Assembly (NCBI GenBank): GCA_021846965.1
Contig: JAJZWA010000008.1
Location: 1 to 64,000 of the forward strand
DNA length: 64,000 nucleotides
Direction: 5' to 3'
DNA from: Pseudomonadota bacterium
Lineage (GTDB): Bacteria > Pseudomonadota > Gammaproteobacteria > Burkholderiales > Burkholderiaceae_C
How positions within the stretch are numbered: position 1 is the first letter of the stretch; each line of letters starts with the position of its first letter. Below the pieces are notes generated by a model, which was given only the letters and a program-made list of their open reading frames with translations, ran no database searches and was not told the origin of the DNA. A program made the translations under genes and the position numbers. Shown here piece after piece: positions 9,556 through 18,337 of this stretch.

Positions 9556-11291
9556 CTGGCTGCCGCCCAGGAGCCCTGGCCCCGCGCCAGCAGCGCCAGG
9601 AGTTCGCGCAAGGCCCCGTTGCCACGCAGCTGCGTCAGGTCCAGCGCGGCGCTGATCGGGTACAGCGCGCCGAGATCCAGCCCCACGCCCACGCCCATCA
9701 CCTCGGCCTCGCCGCGTTCACGCAGGCGCGCCACCACCTCCACCAGGTGCTGCTCGAGATAACCCGGAGGATTCGCATTCCCGCTGGCCGTGTCCATCGG
9801 GCAGCCATCCGAGATCACCAGCAGCAGGCGTCGCCGGTGGCCCAGGCCCTGCATGCGCGCGGCGGCCCACTCCACGGCCTCTCCATCGACGCCTTCCCGA
9901 TACAGGTCGGGCTTGAGCAGCGCCGCGATGCCGGCGCGCGAGCGCCTCCAGGAGGATTCGCGCGCCTTGAACACCAGGTGCATGACTTCGTTGAGACGCC
10001 CGGGGCGCGGCGGCTGGCCGGCGCGCAGCCACTCGCGGCGCGCCCGGCCGCCGTTCCACGCGCCGGTGGTGAAACCCAGGATCTCGTGCTCCACGCCCGC
10101 CAGGTCCAGCGCGCGCGAGAACACGTCCACCAGCAGCGCCACCGGCTCGGCATGCTGGCGCATCGAGCCCGAGCAATCGATGAGGAAACTGAGCATGCAA
10201 TCGGCCACGGGCTGACCGGGCTGCTCGAGGAACAGCCTGCGCTCGGCCGGCGAGGCGATCAGCTGGGTCAGGCGCCGCCCGTCGATGCGCCCCTGCTCGT
10301 GACCGCCCTCCCAGCCATCGGCCTGGGTGCGCGCCAGCAAGGCCCGCAATTGCGCGCCCAGGCGTCCGACGTGGATGCCGCTGGCGGCCACCGACTGGTC
10401 CAGGCCTTCGCGCAGTTCGCGCAACAGCTCCGGGCGCACCTGGGAAGATGCAGCCAGCTCGCGGTCCCAGGCGCGACTGAACACGTGGTAGCTCGAGACT
10501 TCGCCCACCGCGGCGTTGCGGCTGGACGCGGCCGCGGGCAAGGCCTCGCCATCGCCGCCCTCCGGCTCCAGCAGCAGCTCGAATCCGTTGCGGCTTTCCT
10601 GCGCCTCGCCCTCCTCGGACGACTCGCCCGCCCCCGCCTGCTCCCGCGCCTTGCGCGCGCGCTCGCCGACCTGCGCGGCCAGCTCCAGCGCCACCCGCGC
10701 GAAGGCCGCCTGGTCGTCGCGCAGCCTGGAGAGCTCGCGCAGGGCCGGCCCCAGCACCTCGGCCATGCCGAAGCGCGTACCCTCGATGAGATCGGCGATG
10801 GGCTCGGGAAGTTCCTCGCCGTTGATGCGCGTGCGTGCCACCTGGGCCACCGCGAACAACAGGATCCCCAGGGTGCCTTCCGTCAGCCCGGAGGCGACGA
10901 ACTCCTCGGACCAGGCGCGAAAGCGGTACTCCAGGTTGCGGCGCAGGCCCAGTTGCACCGCCGGCGCCAGGGACTCGACGCGGAACTGCTCCAGCAGGTC
11001 GAACACCAGGCGCTCGACCCCGTCGACCGGCTGCAGCCTGCGGTGCAGCTCGGCGTCGGAGCGCGATACACGCAAGGCCAGGCCGTCGGCGACGCCGCGC
11101 AGGGAGTTCAGGTCCGCCTGCCCGGACACCGCCTGGAGATGCGCCGCGAAACGCGGCAGGCGCTGCGCTCCACGCCACAGGCGCCCGCCGCGCCATTGCA
11201 GCTGAGGCTGCCCCGACACGGCCCGCAGGGCCGCGCCGCAAAGATCCTCCAGGCGCCGCTGCTGGCGCGCCCTTGCGCGTTCGTCGTCCAT
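9552..11291 (-). CDS. CobT-like VWA-domain chelatase subunit
   Basis: C-terminal VWA MIDAS FLIDCSGSMRQHAEP; CobT-like VISDGCPMDTAS and YLEQHL; acidic middle region. Confidence 0.8.
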   Translation of the reverse strand: MDDERARARQQRRLEDLCGAALRAVSGQPQLQWRGGRLWRGAQRLPRFAAHLQAVSGQADLNSLRGVADGLALRVSRSDAELHRRLQPVDGVERLVFDLLEQFRVESLAPAVQLGLRRNLEYRFRAWSEEFVASGLTEGTLGILLFAVAQVARTRINGEELPEPIADLIEGTRFGMAEVLGPALRELSRLRDDQAAFARVALELAAQVGERARKAREQAGAGESSEEGEAQESRNGFELLLEPEGGDGEALPAAASSRNAAVGEVSSYHVFSRAWDRELAASSQVRPELLRELREGLDQSVAASGIHVGRLGAQLRALLARTQADGWEGGHEQGRIDGRRLTQLIASPAERRLFLEQPGQPVADCMLSFLIDCSGSMRQHAEPVALLVDVFSRALDLAGVEHEILGFTTGAWNGGRARREWLRAGQPPRPGRLNEVMHLVFKARESSWRRSRAGIAALLKPDLYREGVDGEAVEWAAARMQGLGHRRRLLLVISDGCPMDTASGNANPPGYLEQHLVEVVARLRERGEAEVMGVGVGLDLGALYPISAALDLTQLRGNGALRELLALLARGQGSWAAAS

Positions 11292-11309
11292 GCTCGAGGG
11301 GATCCGGAC

Positions 11310-12284
11310 TCAGGCCGCGGCGGCGGCGGCCCCGGCGTCGAGTTCCTCGCCGAAGCAGCGCTGGTAGTACTCCCCCACCAGCGCCCGTTCGGCCTCGTCG
11401 CACTTGTTGAGGAAGGACAGCCGGAATGCCAGCGCCGGATCGCGAAAGATCTCGCAGTTCTCGGCCCAGGTGATCACGGTGCGCGGGGACATCAACGTGG
11501 ATACGTCCCCGGCCGCGAAGCCCCGGCGCGTGAGCTCGGCCACCGCCACCATGCGCGCCACCAGCTCGCGCCCCGCGGGCGTGTCCTTGCCGGGGACCCG
11601 CGCCAGCACGATGGCGATTTCCTCGGAGGCCGGCAGGTAGTTGAGGGAGGCGACGATGTCCCAGCGGTCCATCTGCGCGTGGTTCAGGCGTTGCACGCCC
11701 TGATACATGCCGTTGAGATTGCCCAGGCCGACGGTGTTGGCGGTGGCGAACAGGCGAAAGTGCGGGTGCGGGCTGAGCACACGGTTCTGGTCGGTGAGCG
11801 TGAACTTGCCGTCGCGCTCGAGGATGCGCTGGATGACGAACATCACGTCCGGGCGCCCCGCGTCGTACTCGTCGAACACCAGCGCCACCGGGCGCTGCAG
11901 CGCCCAGGGCACGATGCCTTCCTGGAATTCGGTGACCTGCGCGCCGTCGCGCAGTACCACCGCATCCTTGCCCACCAGATCCAGGCGGCTGATGTGCGCG
12001 TCCAGGTTCACCCGCACGCAGGGCCAGTTCAGGCGCGCGGCGACCTGCTCGATGTGGGTGGACTTGCCCGTGCCGTGCAGCCCCTGCACCAGCACGCGCC
12101 GGTTGCGCCGGAACCCGGCCAGCAAGGCGAGGGTCACGTCGGGTTGGAAGCGGTAGGCCTCGTCCACCTCGGGAACATGGTCGTCGCGCTCGGCGAAGGC
12201 CGGCACCTGGAGGTCGGAGTCGATGCCGAAGGTTTCGCGCACTCCGAGCATGCGCTCGGGCCGCAGGTCGTTCAGGTCGGTCAT
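11310..12284 (-). CDS. CobS-like AAA+ ATPase
   Basis: QGLHGTGKSTHIEQVAARLNWPCVRVNLDAHISRLDLVGKDAV; Walker B ALVFDEYDAG; CobS-like TANTVGLGN. Confidence 0.85.
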   Translation of the reverse strand: MTDLNDLRPERMLGVRETFGIDSDLQVPAFAERDDHVPEVDEAYRFQPDVTLALLAGFRRNRRVLVQGLHGTGKSTHIEQVAARLNWPCVRVNLDAHISRLDLVGKDAVVLRDGAQVTEFQEGIVPWALQRPVALVFDEYDAGRPDVMFVIQRILERDGKFTLTDQNRVLSPHPHFRLFATANTVGLGNLNGMYQGVQRLNHAQMDRWDIVASLNYLPASEEIAIVLARVPGKDTPAGRELVARMVAVAELTRRGFAAGDVSTLMSPRTVITWAENCEIFRDPALAFRLSFLNKCDEAERALVGEYYQRCFGEELDAGAAAAAA

Positions 12285-12310
12285 GGCGGATCGGGATGGG
12301 ACTGGAGTTC

Positions 12311-13132
12311 TCAGGCTCGTTGCGCGCGGGGCATGGCATCGGATTCGATGCGCGCCAGCGCCTCGGCCGCGCGGCGCAGGGCCGGCAACACCTGCGGCGC
12401 TCGCTCGGCGCTCAGGCGCATCACCGGCGCCTGCACCGCCACGCAGAGATTGGAAAGACGCCCGGGCTCGGCCGGCACGGGCACGGCCACGCACAACAGA
12501 CCCGGCAGGAATTCCTCCCGGTCCAGCGCATAGCCCTGCTCACGCACCTGTTCGAGCTCCTGCTCGAGTACGCCCGGATCGGTGATCGTGGCGCCGGTGT
12601 AGGCGTCCAGCGGAACATGCCCCAGAAGTCGGCGGCGTTGCGCGGGCTTCATCTGCGCCAGCATCAACTTGCCGCTGGCCGAGCAATGCACGGGAACGCG
12701 CGAGCCCGGATGCAGGTAGAAGCGAAGCGGGGCCGCGGTCTCGACGCGATCCAGGTACACGACCTCGCTGCCCGCCAGCGCCGTGATGTTGCAGCTCTCG
12801 CCCAGCTCCTGCACCACCGAGCGCAGCACCATGCGGCGCGCGCCGTTGAAACTGTCGTTGAGCATGAGCTGCTCGGCCAGCCTGCGCAGGCGCAACCCTG
12901 CCGTGTAGTGGCGCGCGTCGCCCTGGCGCTGCAGCAGCGCGGCCTGCTCGAGCTGGGCCAGCAGCCGGTGCACCGTGGGCTTGGGCAGGCCCAGCTCCAC
13001 GGCCATCGACTGCAGGGTGAACGGCTGGTCGCGCCCGGCCACCGCCTCCAGCAGTCCGAACAGCCTGGCCAGCGGGGTGTCGGCGGCGCCGCCCACGCCT
13101 TGCGGGGGGGCCGGGATCTCGAGGGTTTTCAT
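12311..13132 (-). CDS. IclR family transcriptional regulator (divergent from xsc)
   Basis: N-terminal wHTH (MAVELGLPKPTVHRLLAQLEQAALLQ) and IclR effector domain; ATG at 13132. Confidence 0.88.
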   Translation of the reverse strand: MKTLEIPAPPQGVGGAADTPLARLFGLLEAVAGRDQPFTLQSMAVELGLPKPTVHRLLAQLEQAALLQRQGDARHYTAGLRLRRLAEQLMLNDSFNGARRMVLRSVVQELGESCNITALAGSEVVYLDRVETAAPLRFYLHPGSRVPVHCSASGKLMLAQMKPAQRRRLLGHVPLDAYTGATITDPGVLEQELEQVREQGYALDREEFLPGLLCVAVPVPAEPGRLSNLCVAVQAPVMRLSAERAPQVLPALRRAAEALARIESDAMPRAQRA

Positions 13133-13208
13133 GAACCTTGCATCTCGTGGGGCACTGGTCGCAATTTCGAATTTTGAAACATCATATACCGAAATCCGGA
13201 ATTCTCTG

Positions 13209-13243
13209 TTGACGCAGGCAGAGGCCGAACCTATAGTTCGGCC
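13209..13243 (+). promoter_or_regulatory. Predicted sigma70 promoter of xsc with palindromic operator over the -10
   Basis: TTGACG (13209-13214) - 17 bp - TATAGT (13232-13237); perfect dyad GGCCGAAC-ctata-GTTCGGCC (13223-13243). Confidence 0.7.
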
Positions 13244-13313
13244 ATCGCAATGGAATGCAACGTCCCGTTTTTTGCAATTTCTTGCGCCCTGTTCCCACCG
13301 GAGACTTCCCGTC

Positions 13314-15134
13314 ATGAGCCAGACCCCTCCCGCCGACACCCGCAAAGTCGTCACCGGCGTGCAAAAGATGACCCCTTCCGAAGCCTTTGTCGAAACCCTG
13401 GTCGCCAACGGGGTGACGGACATCTTCGGCATCATGGGCTCGGCCTTCATGGATGCGATGGACATCTTCGCCCCGGCCGGTATCCGGCTGATTCCCGTGG
13501 TGCACGAGCAGGGCGCCGCGCACATGGCGGACGGCTATGCCCGCGTCAGCGGCCGCCACGGCGTGGTGATCGGCCAGAACGGCCCGGGCATCAGCAACTG
13601 CGTGACCGCCATCGCCGCCGCCTACTGGGCGCACAGCCCGGTGGTGATCGTCACGCCCGAGACCGGCACCATGGGCATGGGCCTGGGCGGCTTCCAGGAA
13701 GCCAACCAGCTGCCGATGTTCCAGGAGTTCACCAAGTACCAGGGCCATGTGGTGAACCCCAAGCGCATGGCCGAGTTCACCGCCCGTTGCTTTGATCGGG
13801 CGATCAGCGAAATGGGGCCGACGCAGCTGAACATTCCGCGCGACTATTTCTACGGCGAGATCCAGTGCGAGATCCCGCGCCCGATGCGCGTGGAGCGAGG
13901 CGCCGGTGGCGAGCAGAGCCTGAACGACGCCGCCGAACTGCTGGCCCAGGCCCGGTTCCCGGTGATCCTGGCCGGCGGCGGCGTGGTCATGGGCGATGCG
14001 GTCGAGGAATGCCGGCAACTGGCCGAGCGCCTGGGCGCGCCGGTGGTCACCGGCTACCTGCGCAATGACGCCTTCCCCGCCAGCCATCCGCTGTGGGCGG
14101 GCCCCTTGGGCTACCAGGGCTCCAAGGCGGCCATGAAGCTCATCGCGCAGGCCGACGTGGTGGTGGCGCTGGGCTCGCGCATGGGCCCCTTCGGCACCTT
14201 GCCGCAGCATGGCATGGACTATTGGCCCAAGAACGCCAAGATCATCCAGGTCGAGGCCGACCACACCAACCTGGGGCTGGTGAAAAAGATCACCGTGGGC
14301 ATCTGCGGCGACGCCAAGGCGGCTGCCAAGGCCATCACCCAGCGCCTGCAGGGCCGCAGCCTGGCCTGCGATGCCAGCAAGGCGCAGCGCGCCGAGACGA
14401 TCCGCTCCGAGAAGGCGGCCTGGGAGAAGGAACTCGACGGCTGGACCCACGAGCGCGACCCCTACAGCCTGGACATGATCGAGGAAGCCCGGCAGGAGAA
14501 GCCCTTCAGCGGAGGCGAGTACCTGCATCCGCGCCAGGTGCTCCGCGAGCTGGAAAAGGCCATGCCGGCGCGCGCCATGGTGTCCACCGACATCGGCAAC
14601 ATCAACTCGGTGGCCAACAGCTACCTGCGCTTCGAGGAGCCGCGCAGCTTTTTCGCGCCCATGAGTTTCGGCAACTGCGGCTACGCGCTGCCGACCATCA
14701 TCGGGGCCAAACTGGCGGCACCCGATCGCCCGGCCATCGCCTATGCCGGCGACGGCGCCTGGGGCATGAGCATGGTGGAGATCATGACCTGCGTGCGCCA
14801 CGACATCCCGGTCACCGCGGTGGTTTTCCACAATCGCCAATGGGGCGCGGAGAAGAAGAACCAGGTGGACTTCTACAACCGCCGCTTCGTGGCGGGCGAG
14901 CTGGAAAGCCAGAGTTTCGCCGGCATCGCACGCGCGATGGGCTCGGAAGCCATCGTGGTCGATCGCATCGAGGACGTGGGCGCGGCTCTCAAGCGCGCGG
15001 TGGACATGCAGATGAACCAGCGCAAGACCTGCGTGATCGAGATCATGTGCACCCGCGAACTGGGCGACCCCTTCCGGCGCGATGCCTTGAGCAAGCCGGT
15101 GCGCTTCCTCGACAAGTACAAGGACTACGTGTGA
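13314..15134 (+). CDS. xsc: Sulfoacetaldehyde acetyltransferase (TPP-dependent)
   Basis: MTPSEAFVETLVANGVTDIFGIMGSAFMDAMDIFAPAGIRLIPVVHEQGAAHMADGYAR is Xsc-like; TPP motif GDGAWGMSMVEIMTCVRHDIPVTAVVFHN. Confidence 0.93.
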   Translation: MSQTPPADTRKVVTGVQKMTPSEAFVETLVANGVTDIFGIMGSAFMDAMDIFAPAGIRLIPVVHEQGAAHMADGYARVSGRHGVVIGQNGPGISNCVTAIAAAYWAHSPVVIVTPETGTMGMGLGGFQEANQLPMFQEFTKYQGHVVNPKRMAEFTARCFDRAISEMGPTQLNIPRDYFYGEIQCEIPRPMRVERGAGGEQSLNDAAELLAQARFPVILAGGGVVMGDAVEECRQLAERLGAPVVTGYLRNDAFPASHPLWAGPLGYQGSKAAMKLIAQADVVVALGSRMGPFGTLPQHGMDYWPKNAKIIQVEADHTNLGLVKKITVGICGDAKAAAKAITQRLQGRSLACDASKAQRAETIRSEKAAWEKELDGWTHERDPYSLDMIEEARQEKPFSGGEYLHPRQVLRELEKAMPARAMVSTDIGNINSVANSYLRFEEPRSFFAPMSFGNCGYALPTIIGAKLAAPDRPAIAYAGDGAWGMSMVEIMTCVRHDIPVTAVVFHNRQWGAEKKNQVDFYNRRFVAGELESQSFAGIARAMGSEAIVVDRIEDVGAALKRAVDMQMNQRKTCVIEIMCTRELGDPFRRDALSKPVRFLDKYKDYV

Positions 15135-16072
15135 AGGCGCAGGAGTTCCCACGCCTGCAGCAGCTCATCGAGCGCGCGCGGCGTATCGCCGCGCGTGAGC
15201 CCACGCGCATCGGGCTGGTGCACCCTTGCGACGCGCTGGCCTTGCAGGCAGCGCGTCGCATGATCGAGCAGGGCGTCGCGCAGCCCATCCTGGTGGGCAA
15301 CCGGCGGCTCATCGAGGCCGCCGCCGAGCAGGCCGGCATGGACGCACGGGACTTCGAGATCGTGGAGACCGAAGCCGCCGCGGCCGCCGCCGCGGCGCGT
15401 GCCGTCGAGCTTGCACGCGACGGCACGCTGCGCGCGCTGATGAAGGGCTCGCTGCACACCGACGAGCTGATGTCCGCGGTGGTGCATCGGGAAAAGGGCC
15501 TGCGTTCGAGCACGCGCATCAGCCACGCCTTCGTGTTCGACCTGCCTCGCTACCACAAGCTGCTGGCGCTGGCCGACTGCGTGGTGAACATCGCGCCCGA
15601 CCTGAAATCCAAACTCGACATCATCGGCAATGCGCTGGATCTGCTGCGGCGCATCGGCGTGGAGCATCCCTCCGCCGCCGTCGTGGCCGCGGTGGAAACG
15701 GTGAACCCGGCGATCGCCGCCACCCTGGACGCGCAGGAACTCGTGCGCCTGGGGCGCGAGGGGCGCTGGGGCGACGCCGGCATCGAAGGCCCGCTGGGCT
15801 TCGACAATGCCTTTTCCGCCGAGGCGGCGCGCACCAAGCACATCGAATCCGGGCACGCCGGGGACTTCGATCTCATGATCGTGCCCGATCTCAACGCGGG
15901 CAACATGCTCTACAAGAGCTTTGTCTACGTGGGCGGCGGCGAGTGCGCCGGACTGGTGCTGGGCGCGCGCGTGCCCATCGTGCTCACCTCGCGCGCGGAT
16001 TCCCTCACCGCGCGTGTCGCCTCCGTCGCGCTGGCGACGATCGCCAGCCGCGAGCAGGCCACCGCATCCTGA
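15131..16072 (+). CDS. pta: Phosphate acetyltransferase (short Pta)
   Basis: PTA/PTB family (MKGSLHTDELMSAVV, EGPLGFDNAFS, DLNAGNMLYKSFVYVGGGECAGLVLGARVPIVLTSRADS); GTG start overlaps the xsc stop (GTGTGA). Confidence 0.9.
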   Translation: MKAQEFPRLQQLIERARRIAAREPTRIGLVHPCDALALQAARRMIEQGVAQPILVGNRRLIEAAAEQAGMDARDFEIVETEAAAAAAAARAVELARDGTLRALMKGSLHTDELMSAVVHREKGLRSSTRISHAFVFDLPRYHKLLALADCVVNIAPDLKSKLDIIGNALDLLRRIGVEHPSAAVVAAVETVNPAIAATLDAQELVRLGREGRWGDAGIEGPLGFDNAFSAEAARTKHIESGHAGDFDLMIVPDLNAGNMLYKSFVYVGGGECAGLVLGARVPIVLTSRADSLTARVASVALATIASREQATAS

Positions 16073-16102
16073 GCCCGGCCCGGCGGGCCCCCGGGGCCCG
16101 CT

Positions 16103-16144
16103 GCCCGCAAAAAGCGGGCCTCGTGCGCAAGCGCCGCGAGGCCC
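16103..16144. terminator. Convergent-gene hairpin terminator region
   Basis: GCCCGC-AAAAA-GCGGGC (16103-16119) and GGGCCTCG...CGAGGCCC (16117-16144) between pta(+) and tctA(-). Confidence 0.6.
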
Positions 16145-16192
16145 GACACAACCACACAGCTCCGGGCCGGCCAGCAGCCCGGTGCAGCCCTC

Positions 16193-17746
16193 TCAGCCAT
16201 GCGTGCCGGAGGTGGCGCCGGCGATGGCCGGACGGCGCCCGCGCCGGCGCAGCCAATGCAGGAATTCGCGCGTGACCGGGTAGAACACCGCGAAGGCGGA
16301 CATCGCCAGCAGCGTGCCGCTGAGCGGCTCGGTGAAGGCCGCCGTCCAGTTGCCATGGTGCACGACCATGCTGCGCATGAAATTGGTCTCGCCGATCGGC
16401 CCCAGGATCGCGCCCAGCACCATCGGTGAGATCGGGAACCGGTACTTCTCGAACAGATAGCCCAGCACGCCGAAGATCAGGATCATCCAGACATCCGACA
16501 TGGAGTTGCGATCGGCATAGGCCCCCACCAGGCAGAACAGCACCACGATGGCGTTGAGCAGGTACTGGGGGATCAGCAGCACGCGCACGACCAGGCGGAT
16601 CCAGAAGAATCCGATCAGGCACATGCCGATCACCGCGACGAACATGGACGCCAGGATGGTGTAGACGGTCACCCTCGAAGCCGGGTCGGACAGCAACATC
16701 GGCCCGGGCTGCACGCCGTGCAGCAGGAAGGCCGCCAGGATCACCGCGGTGGCCGCGCTGCCGGGAATGCCCAGCGTGAGCATGGGGATCAGGTGCCCGG
16801 CCACGGAGGCGGTGGAGCCGATCTGCGGGGCCACGATGCCGCTGGGGTGGCCCGTGCCCAGCTTGGCGCGCTCTCGCCCGTACTGTTTCTCGACGCCGTA
16901 GCAGATGAAGGAGGTGATGGTCGCACCGGCACCCGGGACCACGCCCAGCAGCGTGCCCAGCGCGCTGCTGCGCAGGATCGCGCCGCGAACCCCCCAGATT
17001 TCACGCAGGCTCGGAAAGCTGGTCTGCACCTTGACCTTGGTGTCGGCCGCGGAGCCCTTGATGGCCAGGCCCTGCCCAATGCGCTTGAACACCTCGCCCA
17101 GGCCGTACATGCCCACCAGCACGGCCACCAGCTGCACCCCGTCGCCCAGGATGGGCACGCCGAAGGTGTAGCGGCTGACACCGTAGATGCTGTCGACCCC
17201 GATGCAGGCCACCAGCAGGCCCAGGCACAGGCTCACGAAGGCCTTCACCAGGGACTTGCCGGCCAGCGACACCACCGTGGTGAGGCCGAACACGATGGCC
17301 GCGAAATAGTCCTCGGAATTGAACTTCAGGGCCACCTCGGTCAGCGGCTGGGTCAGCGCGACCATCACCGCGGAGGACACGAGGCCGCCGATCAACGCGG
17401 CGACCAGGGCCCAGCCCAGGGGCTTGGCCGCACCCTCGCGCTTGCCCATGGTGTAGCCGTCCCACAGCAGCGGAACGTCGTTGGGCTCGCCGGGAATGCG
17501 GTAGAGGATGGTCGTGAAACAACCCCCGTACGTACCTGAGAAGTAGATCGAGGTGAGCAGGATCACCGCCGGCTCGATCTGCATCTTGTAGGTGAAGGGC
17601 AAGGCCAGGATCACGCCCATGACGAAGCCGAGACCCGGCATGATGGACACCAGCATGCCCACCAGGATGCCCACGACCAGCATGAGCAGGTCGTAGGGCT
17701 GGAAAACATGCATCAGCCCGAGGGCCAGATCGTGCAGAACGTTCAT
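16193..17746 (-). CDS. tctA: Tripartite tricarboxylate transporter large permease TctA
   Basis: GILVGMLVSIMPGLGFVMGVILALPFTYKM...YFSGTYGGCFTTILYRIPGEPNDVPLLWDGYTMGKREGAAKPLGW. Confidence 0.93.
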   Translation of the reverse strand: MNVLHDLALGLMHVFQPYDLLMLVVGILVGMLVSIMPGLGFVMGVILALPFTYKMQIEPAVILLTSIYFSGTYGGCFTTILYRIPGEPNDVPLLWDGYTMGKREGAAKPLGWALVAALIGGLVSSAVMVALTQPLTEVALKFNSEDYFAAIVFGLTTVVSLAGKSLVKAFVSLCLGLLVACIGVDSIYGVSRYTFGVPILGDGVQLVAVLVGMYGLGEVFKRIGQGLAIKGSAADTKVKVQTSFPSLREIWGVRGAILRSSALGTLLGVVPGAGATITSFICYGVEKQYGRERAKLGTGHPSGIVAPQIGSTASVAGHLIPMLTLGIPGSAATAVILAAFLLHGVQPGPMLLSDPASRVTVYTILASMFVAVIGMCLIGFFWIRLVVRVLLIPQYLLNAIVVLFCLVGAYADRNSMSDVWMILIFGVLGYLFEKYRFPISPMVLGAILGPIGETNFMRSMVVHHGNWTAAFTEPLSGTLLAMSAFAVFYPVTREFLHWLRRRGRRPAIAGATSGTHG

Positions 17747-18276
17747 CAGTGGATCCCCAGCAGCTTGAACACCAGCAGCGAGACCTGCATGAAGGGCCCC
17801 GTGCCCAGCGGAAGCGACACGTACACCACCTTCATGAAAATCAGCGTGAACACCCCCGACAGCGCCAGCGCCGTCAGCGGCAGCCAGGCCCAGCGCCGCA
17901 TGCCGCCGATGAGCAGCAGCGCCGCCGCGAACAGCACGGTGGCGATGAAAAAACCCAGGTAGGGCATCGAGCCCACGTACAGCCCGGTCGCCGCCACGCC
18001 GACCCACACCAGGTAGGGGTGGGTCTCGGGTGGCGAGACCAGCGCCTCGTCCACCGGCTCGGGCTCCTGCGCCCCGCCGGGGGCGAAGGCCGCTCCCAGC
18101 AGGCCGATCAGCGACACACCGGCCAGCAGCACGCAGATCATCTTCGGCCACAGGTCAGGGCCCGGCATGCGGGCACTGGTGAGTATCGGCAGCCGGTCGG
18201 CCTGCAGATACAGGAACACGGCCAGCGCGAGGGTGATCAGATAAGGGATCACGCGCTTGAGCATGCTGGTGGACAT
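17746..18276 (-). CDS. tctB: Tripartite tricarboxylate transporter small membrane subunit TctB
   Basis: Four-TM hydrophobic protein, start overlaps the TctA neighbour (ATGA), between tctA and an SBP gene. Confidence 0.8.
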   Translation of the reverse strand: MSTSMLKRVIPYLITLALAVFLYLQADRLPILTSARMPGPDLWPKMICVLLAGVSLIGLLGAAFAPGGAQEPEPVDEALVSPPETHPYLVWVGVAATGLYVGSMPYLGFFIATVLFAAALLLIGGMRRWAWLPLTALALSGVFTLIFMKVVYVSLPLGTGPFMQVSLLVFKLLGIH

Positions 18277-18337
18277 CGCCTCTCCCTGGCAATCGATCCG
18301 GTGTCCGGGCCGCGCCTCCGGCGCGGCCCGGAGCGCC

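Noticed and set aside
9177-12533. 1118-aa + strand ORF over cobT/cobS genes
   Set aside because: Antisense shadow ORF without recognisable motif
13182-15152. 656-aa reverse ORF opposite xsc
   Set aside because: Antisense of a clear Xsc coding sequence
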